Shown here: positions 53,301-64,000 of the stretch, piece by piece | Layout of the letters: each line of letters begins with the position of its first letter | How positions within the stretch are numbered: position 1 is the stretch's first letter | NCBI GenBank assembly: GCA_019722365.1 | Contig: JADFUC010000765.1 | Span: forward strand, 930,001-994,000 | DNA length: 64,000 nucleotides | Source: Lithospermum erythrorhizon | Lineage: Eukaryota > Streptophyta > Magnoliopsida > Boraginales > Boraginaceae | Direction: 5' to 3' | The notes under the pieces: generated by a model | Seen by the model: only the letters and a program-made list of their open reading frames with translations | The model's database searches: none | Told to the model about the DNA's origin: nothing | Program-made: the position numbers and the translations under genes

Positions 53301-56300
53301 TACTGGTTTAAACAAATTTATTTTGCAAGTGATTAAACATTTTATGCTCTCCACTTTTAGAGTTACTAGTAAAATATACGTGTAAGTATCTTTGTTTCAA
53401 AATTTTATAATTTTATACTAAGCTAATAACCAAATTTAATTTTTATACAAATAAATTTTTAAATTATGCTTTTATTCAGTAGTTCTATAACTCATTTTCC
53501 TATTATGTGAACCTTTATATTTTCTTAATATTCCCTCCGATACTGTCTTCTCAGATATCTTTAAGTTATTTGTTTTAGTTGGATGATCGTGCTCTCGATG
53601 ATGTGATGAAAAAGCTATTCAAGAACTATAAGAAATGGTGCAAGTATTTGGATCGAAAGAGCAGTCTCTGGTGAGGCACATTATAATTAGAATGTTCTTC
53701 TTTCAATTCTAAGAGCAGTCTCTGGCGCTTATAGTTAGCTATGTTTGTAATTGATTTATGTTGGAACCTTTGATCCATTCTTACCTTGTTCTACTTTTTT
53801 TAGGCTACCAACTATACAACAGGAAGTGCAACAACGAAAACTATTATACATGGGACTGTATCTTCTTATATGGGGTGAAGCTGCAAATTTGAGATTCATG
53901 CCTGAATGCCTTTGCTATATCTATCATCATGTATGCTTTCATATTCATATTCCTCAAGTGAAGTTCGAAGTTGAAAGAAGCCTTAGTCTTAAGTTTGAGT
54001 TTTATAGAGAAATGTTATCAGTATAAGAATACTTTCTAAGAGATACAGTGAATCATACCTAATTCTTATATCTTCTATGCAGTACTAGGTTCACCTTCTG
54101 GAAGAGCTAATAACTTTCTCCACACCCCCCCCCACCCCTACACGCTCACCGGGATACTTGTTTATCATCTTGAGCCCTTACATTTATCCACTTTTGAACA
54201 TAAGCACAGGAAAATATAGTATTTACTTCAAATAGATTGGATTAGATTTATGTCATTTGTGAACTTGTAGTTTACAAGGTAAACCATATGAAACCTATGC
54301 AGTATGCACCATCCTTCAATTGTGTTTTTTTCCCTATTTGTTTGGTCTCACTATCTGTTATTTTGTGTTACCAAAATTTTGGGGTCTCTTCTACTATATG
54401 TTTTGCATTTACATTGCTTTTGGGTTTGTATTAACTATTGATTGCTGATAGCCATTTTTTTTATCTTGTTTTCACTAGATGGCATTTGAGCTATATGGTA
54501 TGTTAGCTGGCAACGTCAGTCCAATGACAGGTGAAAATGTAAAGCCAGCCTATGGTGGGGAAGAAGAGGCTTTCCTGGGGAAAGTTGTCTCTCCTATTTA
54601 TGAAGTCATTGCACATGTAATAAATATTCTCTTTCGTCCTTTTTGAAATTTATATAGTACTTCATGATGCATTTGATTTGATTTTAAAAAATCATCTCTT
54701 GCACCTTAAGGAAGCTGAGAGGAGTACTAAAGGAAAAGCAACACATTCACAATGGAGGAATTATGATGATTTGAACGAGTACTTCTGGTATGATGACATA
54801 CCATGCTTTAGATTTTTTGACTCTGGTTGTCCTAATTTCCAACGAGCCATTCTATTTCCTCGCCTTCTTGGGGTTCATTATTGTGACCAGATATCACGAT
54901 TTGCTTTCATTACAATTTTGTAGGTCAGTGGATTGTTTCCGCTTAGGTTGGCCAATGCGTGCTGATGCTGATTTTTTCAGCCTCCCCACAAAAGAGCTCA
55001 GATTTGAAAAAAATGGAGATAATAACGTTAGTCCTACTATAATTATATTCTGCTCTTTCGAATGTCAAAATTTTGGAGACCTGATTTGCGAAATGTAGTA
55101 TTGCAAAGTGCTCCACACTTCCAATCAATATGGAGGCTAATGCAAGCTAAATTTTATATTCATGTTAGTTTTTTGACTCGTCGTTGTTTTATGTTATGTT
55201 GCCTTATATATTGGCTGTTGTGCTGAGACAGTTATGACGGTCAAATTATTCCCTTTCTAGTGCTTCCTTTGTTATATGAAGTTTGGGGGGATAAGGTCTG
55301 GAATGAGTAGTACTAGCTGATGATTACTTATTACGCTAAAATGTTAGGGACTCGTACAAATGATATGTTGAGGAGCTATTAATACTTTGTGGTGAAAAGG
55401 ATTACTCATGTTTACTATGCTGAAACAAGTCGTTAATATTCTTGTTGGCCTTTAATTTCAATTGAGCAACTTCATGTTGTTATTTTGTTACTGTTCTGTA
55501 CTTAGCAGATATCTTTTCTGGGGCCTCTTGTGTACCTAAAAAATTGGATATTTTGCTTGATTACTAAATCTTCTGTTCCTTTGACTAAACCCTTGAACAA
55601 TTTTAAAATTGCTCTAAATCAAATCTTATTCATCTTACCAATTATTTTACATGTATTTTTCTTATAATGACACCTAATCCGTCTCATCATACTAAAAATG
55701 GCAGGATAATAAACCTACTAGTGACCGATGGGTAGGAAAGGTCAATTTTGTTGAGATTCGATCTTATTGGCACATATTTAGAAGCTTCGACAGAATGTGG
55801 GGTTTTTTCATATTATGCTTCCAGGTAAGTGGTGTAACAATGGATATTTGGTTGTTAAACTCCTGTAGTATCACATTACTGATCCCTTTTCACACTCCAG
55901 GCTATGATAATTCTTGCCTGGAATGGTTCGGGGGATCCTGGCTCAATTTTTGAAGCTGATGTTTTCATGAAAGTACTTAGCGTGTTCATAACAGCTGCAA
56001 TTTTGAAGCTTGGGCAAGCTGTTCTTGACGTGATACCTTATCTCTATATTACACGGTCAATGACCTAATGCTATTCTGTTTTATGTGTTTACCTTAAAAG
56101 GTCTAAATTTTTTTCTTTTCTTTGTGTGTTAAGCTAATATTTGAAATCTAAGAACGCTATTTGCACTCTATTCACCTAACTGATGAACAGTTGAATTAAG
56201 GAACTCTAATCCAAACATCTATACCTTGCAAAAGTTCCCTTTTATTTCACTTAGTTACTTAGTATTTATTTATTTGATTTGGATCATTACACGATTTTTA

Positions 56301-59300
56301 GTATCTTGCTTCATTTTAACTATTCAAATGTTTTTGCATGTGACTTCATGTACACCCATGCATAACTGTGATTCAATTTGCAGCTGTTCTTGACGTGATA
56401 CTCAACTGGAAAGGAAGGCGGAGCATGTCTTTCCATGTTAAATTGCGATACATTCTGAAGGTGGTATCTGCTGCTGCGTGGGTAATAATTTTGCCAGTGA
56501 CTTATGCTTATTCTTGGAAGAATCCTCCTGGATTTGCACAAACCATCAAAAGTTGGTTTGGAAATGATGGACATGCTCCTTCTTTGTTTGTCTTGGCTGT
56601 TGTTATCTACTTGTCACCAAATGTGGTTGCGGGTGTCTTGTTCCTTTTTCCCTTCATTCGTCGATTCCTTGAGAGGTCAAATTACAAGGTTGTGATGTTT
56701 ATGATGTGGTGGTCCCAGGTACATGTTATGAATTTTCTTTATATGCACATATAAACATGCATCTGATGTGCCCTGATATAGTACTTTGTGTTTCACCTGA
56801 GTCTTACATATTATGAATTTTAATCTTGAGACTTTTACCAATGGCAGCCTCGGCTTTATGTTGGAAGGGGAATGCACGAGAGTTCACTTGCGCTATTTAA
56901 CTATGAGTTTTTCTTGTTAGGTTTCCAGTTCTTATTCTTGGGATTTAATCTAATCTGTCCTAATTCTTACCTTTAACTATACCATGTTCTGGGTTCTACT
57001 GATTGTGACTAAGATCACATTTAGCTACTACATTGAGGTGCCTGTTCTTCCCTCACTCCTTCACACCCTGTTACTTTTAATAATGTCATTCGGAAGCTTT
57101 ACTTTCTACCATCAGAACTTTTCAACAAATTAATCCCAGTGCAAAGGGAGAAACTGAATCGGATTGGATTTTCGCTAGTTAACTTCAATGCAATGAAAAT
57201 ATGACAGCAGACTCATTTATATTTCTGATGCTCTAAATAGGAAACAAATTTCGAACCATAATTTTTTAGTTTTTTATGCTAAATATAGAAAGTGATGTAC
57301 AAATGCCATCCTACTTATTTCACTTGCTTTCAAATGCAGATAAAGCCTTTGGTGCGTCCAACAAAAGAAGTGATGAAAGTTCATATTTCAGTTTACAAAT
57401 GGCATGAATTTTTCCCCCAGGGTAACATGCTTCATTTCTTTGTGGTTAATAAATTTATTGATTCCATTGTTCATCCATTTACTTAACTATTTATTTTGCA
57501 GCTAAAAATAACATTGGAGTTGTTATTGCTCTCTGGGCCCCAGTTATATTGGTAAGGCTACTCTTTCTAATGTTCTTCCCCCCCTACCTCCTTTTTATTC
57601 TGCTGAATGTGGAAATATTGTGCAAGTTCATTAACATTTTCACTTATTTACATATATTAATTTTTTGTTGAAGGTCTATTTCATGGATACCCAAATCTGG
57701 TATGCCATATTCTCCACATTGTTTGGAGGAATCTATGGTGCATTTCGCCGCCTGGGAGAAGTATGGCTTGCTTTCATCTCCATTATTTCCATTTCCACAT
57801 TATTTTGATGCTTTGGAGTATATGATTACTTCATTACCTGTTTTAAAAAAAAAATCAAGTGATTGATTGATGTTGAACATGCGTATTTTCCTATTTGTTA
57901 ACCGTCTGAACTAAAGAAACAAGATGGTACTGTTAAAAGTTCTTATTTTTGCTTGTGAATGCACCGTGTGCTCTGCCAGAGAAATACTCAGGAACATGCA
58001 CAATGGTTATATTTTTATTAGGTTATTTATTTTCTCAGTTGAATTTTCTTTGTGATTGAAGTCACAAGAACTTTTTTCAGTCATAGTAGTTTCTTCTCTT
58101 TTGAATCTACTTTGAACTAGTTGATAGTCTTTGTTATTCAACTTAGGTCAACTTGGAAACCGCCCTCCTAGTTATCAAAGGGGTAAAATTGCATTCAGTC
58201 TCTCCCCATCTCTCCCCCCCACAGTTAACAAAGGGATAAAGTGCATTGAATCCACAATGGTTTTTATCTTGAAATATCCATTAGATCTTAAGATTCACAT
58301 TTTTTCCAGATTCGAACATTGGGAATGCTTAGATCCAGGTTTGACTCTTTGCCTGGTGCATTTAACGCCTGCTTAATACCAGAGGAGAAGGATGAACAAC
58401 CGAAAAAGAAAGGACTGAAGGCTACCTTTTCCCGAAACTTTAAGCAGGTTTGATCAGTGTTTATAGATCTTTAACTTGTATTTAAGCTTCATACACTGCT
58501 TTGTGGCATGATCATTGGGTGACATGCTTGTGATCTGTCATTTTCTAAGTTGTGTATTCTGGCATGGTTGTGACAACCTTCTGAATATGGTTATATAGAT
58601 GATTCCATCCAGCCAAGATAAGAAAGCTGCTAGATTTGCTCAGCTCTGGAACAAAATAATCACAAGCTTTAGAGAGGAGGATCTTATAAGCAATAGGTAA
58701 ATGTGACGATTTACTCATTTTTTGTGAAATTTCATTCACATACCAGATGTTTGCTCCATGTGCCTTTTTGTTACACACTGAGCGACCTATGGTGCCTGGT
58801 GCCCCAAATTAAACTGAAACCTTGGGGGATGGTTCTCTAATAATATAATTACTGATCTATTTTTCAGGGAAATGGACCTGTTGCTTGTTCCATATTGGGC
58901 TGACCGTGATTTGGAGAACCTCATTCAGTGGCCTCCATTTCTTCTTGCCAGCAAGGTTTTTCACTAATCTTATCTCTGAATAAACAGTCATTTCCTGTAC
59001 CTTTTTGGGTATCTGCTAATTGAGCAACCCCAGAATTTTCCTTGATATTGATGGTAGTAATAAATAGTCCATCGTTCATTTGTTTTAAAACTAAGACAAC
59101 GTGTACAATATAAGGATCGGGAAATGTTCATTTGTTTTCTTACTCCACCAACTTTATGTAATATCATCGACAGCTAGTATACATTATTCCTCACTTGAGC
59201 ATTTCACAACTTCAATTAGATACCAATAGCTGTGGATATGGCGAAGGACAGCAATGGCAAGGATCGTGAGCTGAAAAAGAGAATTGAGTCTGATCCTTAT

Positions 59301-62300
59301 ATGTCATCTGCTGTTCGTGAATGTTATGCATCTTTTAGGAACATCATCAAGTTTCTAGTTCAAGGAAATCGTGAAAACCAGTGAGTTTCTAGGAGAAATA
59401 TGGCCTCATTTTCTTAACCCTGTAGCTTTCCTTACCATTTGATTTATCTCAGGGTGATCGAAAATATTTTTGATGAAGTGGATAAGAACATAGAAGCTGG
59501 TAAACTTGTAACTGAATTCGAAATGAGCGCTCTTCCAACACTCTATGAACAGTTTGTTAAGCTCATCAAATTTCTGGCAAGTGCTCTCCTGCCTAATTCT
59601 CCATTACTCACTCAGTTCAGTCTTTTGAAACCATACAGGTATTTAATGTGGTTGATATCATTTGCAGCTTGAAAATAAGCAAGAAGACAGGGATCAGGTT
59701 GTAATTCTTTTCCAGGACATGTTAGAAGTTGTATCACGAGATATAATGGAAGGTCTTATATCCAGGTAAATAGTATGTTTGTTTTTGTTTTTTTACTTCA
59801 GGTTGAGCATCGTATGTTCACAATATTTGTTACAACAGCTCTGTAGACTCAATTCATGGAGGTGGTGGGTATGAAGGCATGGCTCCTCTTGATCAGCAGT
59901 ATCAATTATTTGCATCTGCTGGAGCAATCCAATTTCCGGCTCCTGAATCAGAAGCTTGGAAAGAGAAGGTGGAATATAATATGGCATATGATATATTTGT
60001 AATCAATTTTCCTAAAATTAAAGTAATTTAGTGCATGTCCTAAACCAGTCATACACAGTGTTAGACAAACGATGATAATTCTCATTACTTTATCATTTTC
60101 GTGTTTCAGATAAAACGATTGTATCTGTTGCTTACTGTCAAAGAGTCAGCCATGGATGTTCCATCCAATTTAGAAGCTAGAAGGCGCATCTCCTTCTTTT
60201 CTAATTCTTTGTTTATGGACATGCCTTCTGCACCAAAAGTTCGCAATATGCTTTCCTTCTCGTAAGTAGTTTATATCCTCAGCTTCTTAATAAATATCTG
60301 TGTACATTGAACCTGTTATGGCTGTTGTGTAATGTGGAAACTTTGAACTCATCACGGGAATACAATCAGAGAGAAATACTGGTGCCAGGCAATATAATTG
60401 AATTGGGAAGTGATATTTTTCTTATGGTTGACAAAATATTCTGAAAGTTTTGATGTTTCATGTCCGTAGAATAAACCCGGCACAGTATTTTTTTTCCCAA
60501 TGTAATATAGTTAAACTGGTCATGATTTTGAGGTTCAATAAATCAATTATTGCTTTGATTTTTCACTTTAATTACCTCACTTCAATTTCTCATCTTTACC
60601 CCTCATTCTGTTTTATGGAAAGTTACATATAATTATGTATTTATAAATATCATTTAATACCAAAAGTGGAGTGTGGTATCGAAGGCCATCAATTAATATG
60701 GCTGCCTTTTGAATGAATATTCATATAATCGTATATTTTCCTCTCTTCTCAAGCTATTTATATTACATGCTTATTTTTCGGCTTCAATTTTTTTAGACTT
60801 TGCTTCTGGAAAACTGTGATTGAACTCTTTTGTTTTCCGTTTTGATCTTTTTGTTATAATTTCGAACTTTACCCTGTAGAAATTTTCCCCTTTGTTATCT
60901 AATGCCATTTCTGAATTGGTTGTATATAGCGTTTTGACTCCATACTATACCGAGGAGGTGCTTTTCTCATTGCAAGAACTAGAAGTGCCAAATGAAGATG
61001 GGGTTTCTATACTCTTCTATTTGCAAAAGATTTTTCCAGGTTTTTTTGGGTTTATATTCAGATTTTATGGCTTTGTTTTCTCCTTTATTTGCATTAAACT
61101 TCCTCTTTGATTCAATGAGTGCAGATGAGTGGACTAACTTTCTTGAGCGAATGGATTGCAATAGTGAAGAAGATCTTAAAGGTTTAGATGAGACGGAGGA
61201 GCAATTGCGCCTATGGGCATCATATAGAGGCCAAACGTTGACTAAAACTGGTATACAACTTTTGAGTGCATAACATTCTTTCACTATTATATCTAGGTTT
61301 GCCATAAGGTTATGTAACTCCCACCGTAAGTGTAGTTTATAAAGTAGTCTTTCTTCCTCCATCTGCACCCCCTCCCCCTTCCTCACAAACCCGGAAACAT
61401 CAGTGATTCAGTGTTGTACCAGTTTTGATAGAAAAGACAGTAGAATATACTTCCCTTCATTCTAGTAAAAGTTCCTCTTTTTCATTATGACAAATTGCCA
61501 GTTAGAGGTATGATGTATTACCGGAAAGCTCTGGAACTTCAGGCGTTTCTTGATATGGCCAAAGATGAAGGTCGGTTCTTCCACTTATAAACCTGTTTCT
61601 AGTAGACATGTTATGGAACTAGTATGATTTACACTTTTTCGACAGATTTGATGGAAGGATATAAAGCAATAGAGTTAAATGAGGATCAGATGAAAGGAGA
61701 GAGATCTTTGTGGACGCAATGTCAGGCAGTTGCTGATATGAAATTTACTTATGTTGTATCATGCCAGCAGTATGGAATCCATAAGAGATCTGGTGATGCT
61801 CGTGCACAGGATATTTTAAGACTCATGACAACGTAAGAATCAGAGAATACTGCTAGCATATGACTTGCATATCTATTTTCCAAGAGATAGTACTCATTTA
61901 TTTTTAACAGATACCCATCCCTCCGGGTAGCTTATATTGATGAAGTTGAAGAACCTAACAAAGACCGATCAAAGAAGGTAAACCAGAAAGTTTATTATTC
62001 CGCCCTTGTGAAGGCTGCCATGCCAAAGTCGTCTTCAGAGCCTGGACAGAACCTGGACCAGGTATGGATAAGAAAAATAAATATAATTTTCAGTAGCTAT
62101 TGTTTTTGGTCCTAAATAGTGTTTATTACAACCACCATCATTCTACATCAACAGAATTTGGTTGGATAACTACTGAAGATTGAATATTTTGAGTTAAAGA
62201 ATACCACGCAGAAGAAACATTTTGGGTTTACCCGAATAAAAAGTTCCTCTTACTATAAAGTCAACTGTATATTTAGTCTCACACATTTGAACCTATTACA

Positions 62301-64000
62301 TATCTGATTTGGTGTTAGTTTTTATCTATTCACCTCTTGTTGAAATACACCAAAATCGCAATTATTTTATTGAAAATCCTTTATTCCGAAAACTCATGGT
62401 TCCATCTTGTGAATCAAACTTGATTTTATTTACCAGATAACTGAACTACATCCACGTAGTGACAAAATTATTTCCATGCAGGTTATTTATCGAATAAAAC
62501 TTCCAGGATTTGCTATCCTTGGTGAGGGAAAACCTGAAAACCAGAATCATGCTATTATTTTTACACGCGGTGAAGGTTTGCAGACTATAGATATGAATCA
62601 GGTAGACCTGTTGTCTCAAATGTAATTTAGACTTGGACGGAATTGAGTCCGAACTTGGTGAAAACATGGAAGACTGAAGCTCTTGTTTGTCATTTTTATA
62701 TATGTCTGGTACAGGATAATTACTTGGAAGAAGCATTAAAAATGAGAAACCTGCTTCAAGAATTTCTTCAGAACCATGGTGTGCGGCATCCGACCATTCT
62801 TGGATTGAGAGAGCATATATTCACTGGAAGGTGAATATTCTTGATCTGATATTATGCTTGTGCAATGATTTATTTGAAGCTTCTATCTTTGTTTAAACAT
62901 ATTTTGTTACATCTGTTTCATTCTTACACAGTGTTTCTTCACTTGCCTGGTTTATGTCCAATCAAGAGACAAGTTTTGTAACTATTGGTCAACGTTTATT
63001 GGCCAATCCACTGAAGTAAGTTTCACAACCTATTAATCTTCTTTTCTAATCCTTTTTCCCAGTTTGCTCCATATGATTTTGCTTATCCCTAATTCCTATA
63101 TTTCCCTTTACATGTATAAGAGTTCGATCTACTTTACCCTCTGGAAGTTTTGACATTACCTTAATTGATCCATCAACCATGTGAATCATTAAAGTACTTA
63201 TGGAGTAGTTCTTTATCTGGAGTTATTTTCTTCAAATTCCTGAGCTATTTTGAATTAGATACAATTAAAATTCATGATTTAAAGTATTTTTAAAAGGTAT
63301 ATTTCAATTGTAAATGATGCTTGAAGTGTCCCATCAATAATTTCTCACTCAAGAGTGTACGACAGATTTGAGGTTACAGTGTTATACAGTAAAAAAAACC
63401 CATTACACTAAGAGAACATACATGATGCAATTTGGGTAATTCTTATTCCTAAGCTCACTATTGTGAGTTCACAGGTAGTTCTTATTATTTAAGAAATCTA
63501 CACTCTGGTAAAAAAAAATCATACTATTAAGCATCAAAAGTTTCAAAGTTCGATGCAAGATGTATGTCAGAAGTCTTCTCGTTGATGCCTCACTCAATTC
63601 TTACCTTGTACCTGGTACACCTTTCTTGCATATTGATGTAGCACACTTAAGTGTCTTTGGTTCTATCTTGGTCTAGTAAATTCATTCTCTATTTTCCTTT
63701 TTCATTCAGGGTTCGATTTCACTATGGTCATCCAGATATATTTGATCGACTATTTCATCTTACAAGGGGTGGTGTCAGCAAGGCCTCCAAGATAATCAAC
63801 TTGAGTGAAGACATATTTGCTGGTATTCATGCTTATATGATTGTGAAATTTGACTCCGTCATTTGTGTTAAATATGCCTTTTCACTGTTTCTGATCTTCA
63901 CTGCAGGTTTCAATTCCACATTGCGTGAAGGCAATGTGACTCACCATGAGTACATCCAGGTGGGTAAGGGAAGGGATGTGGGACTAAATCAGATTTCTTT
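50336..64000 (+). CDS. CALS3: Callose synthase, CALS3/GSL12-like (5' part, runs off the window)
   Basis: Makes (1,3)-beta-glucan from UDP-glucose at the plasma membrane; CALS3 controls plasmodesmal callose in Arabidopsis. I trace 38 coding segments (starts include 50336, 51210, 51714, 51934, 52211, 52417, 52671, 53579, 53804, 54479, 54711, 54924, 55705, 55901, 56384, 56848, 57340, 57502, 57674, 58310, 58599, 58868, 59220, 59453, 59668, 59839, 60110, 60930, 61125, 61502, 61646, 61911, 62482, 62715, 62932, 63710, 63907) coding for 1476 residues of about 1950. Start [15 protein letters not shown] and [20 protein letters not shown] match CALS3. A Vta1-like N-terminal part is followed by FKS1-type [20 protein letters not shown] (about 310-345), then membrane helices (about 455-690), [20 protein letters not shown], and the glucan synthase domain from [20 protein letters not shown] (about 1070 on). 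Two junctions (56018/56384, 56904/56981) lack GT-AG; see separate entries. One intron (59577) is GC-AG. Confidence 0.92.
56017..56401 (+). repeat. 20-bp direct repeat at a callose synthase junction
   Basis: AGCTGTTCTTGACGTGATAC occurs at 56017-56036 (end of one exon) and again at 56382-56401 (start of the next, after TTTGCAG). Family alignment needs GGG CAA G joined to CT GTT CTT GAC. At that boundary the intron would begin CT, not GT. A GT inside the repeat (56030) would shift the frame into a stop if joined to the normal acceptor. Confidence 0.85.
56896..56980 (+). repeat. 76-bp interruption with 9-bp direct repeats in the callose synthase exon
   Basis: TTTAACTAT is found at 56896-56904 and 56972-56980. 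Removing one copy with the 67 bases between restores the family sequence [16 protein letters not shown]. Left in place it reads 23 extra codons and stops. No GT-AG pair can remove it in frame. A 9-bp duplication is the size made by Mutator-like elements, but the insert shows no clear inverted ends. Confidence 0.8.

Noticed and set aside
1..64000. CRISPR arrays, operons or bacterial mobile systems
   Set aside because: The window is plant nuclear DNA with spliced genes; no regularly spaced repeats or bacterial genes are present.

Overview
The window is nuclear DNA from a flowering plant, a eudicot and perhaps an asterid. It is AT-rich. Its genes have many small exons with GT-AG introns and belong to plant families (NAC, BURP, a CALS3-type callose synthase, a FBH/AKS-type bHLH). 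The long spaces between genes hold decayed retrotransposon and DNA-transposon pieces. I cannot name the species.

Layout. Positions 1-7.2 kb have no gene but hold CACTA-type transposon ends and a Copia gag relic. A NAC transcription factor (+, 7551-13777, three exons, a 4.8-kb first intron) converges on a small secreted BURP-domain protein (-, 16162-14720). A short coiled-coil ORF (+, 17448-17792) and an exon-like relic on the minus strand precede the splicing factor SLU7 (-, 23328-19101, about ten exons). A pair of minus-strand Copia-like LTR repeats lies at 25.4-26.9 kb. Next is a complete 12-exon GH127/DUF1680 putative beta-L-arabinofuranosidase (-, 33111-27149). After a repeat-rich gap comes a bHLH factor of the FBH/AKS group (+, 39986-41901). 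A TE-rich gap with a recognisable Copia protease relic follows (46.8-47.0 kb). The window ends inside a large callose synthase of the CALS3/GSL12 type (+, from 50336; 1476 residues are encoded here and the C-terminal part lies beyond position 64000).

The genes are independent plant loci, not an operon or a joint system. Two act on the cell wall or apoplast enzymatically (callose synthase, GH127), BURP is secreted, two are transcription factors and one is a spliceosome step-II factor. GH127 next to a CALS3 gene resembles the Arabidopsis chromosome 5 neighbourhood as I remember it (AT5G12950/AT5G13000), so it may be conserved synteny.

The oddest signals are at exon junctions. The callose synthase reading frame is broken twice by sequence flanked by exact direct repeats (20 bp and 9 bp) with no GT-AG pair. 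The bHLH gene has a plausible last exon whose expected donor reads GG instead of GT, again with a short repeat at the two borders. SLU7 lacks a segment conserved in the family. These could be new introns or insertions, donor loss, or assembly errors; RNA reads would decide.
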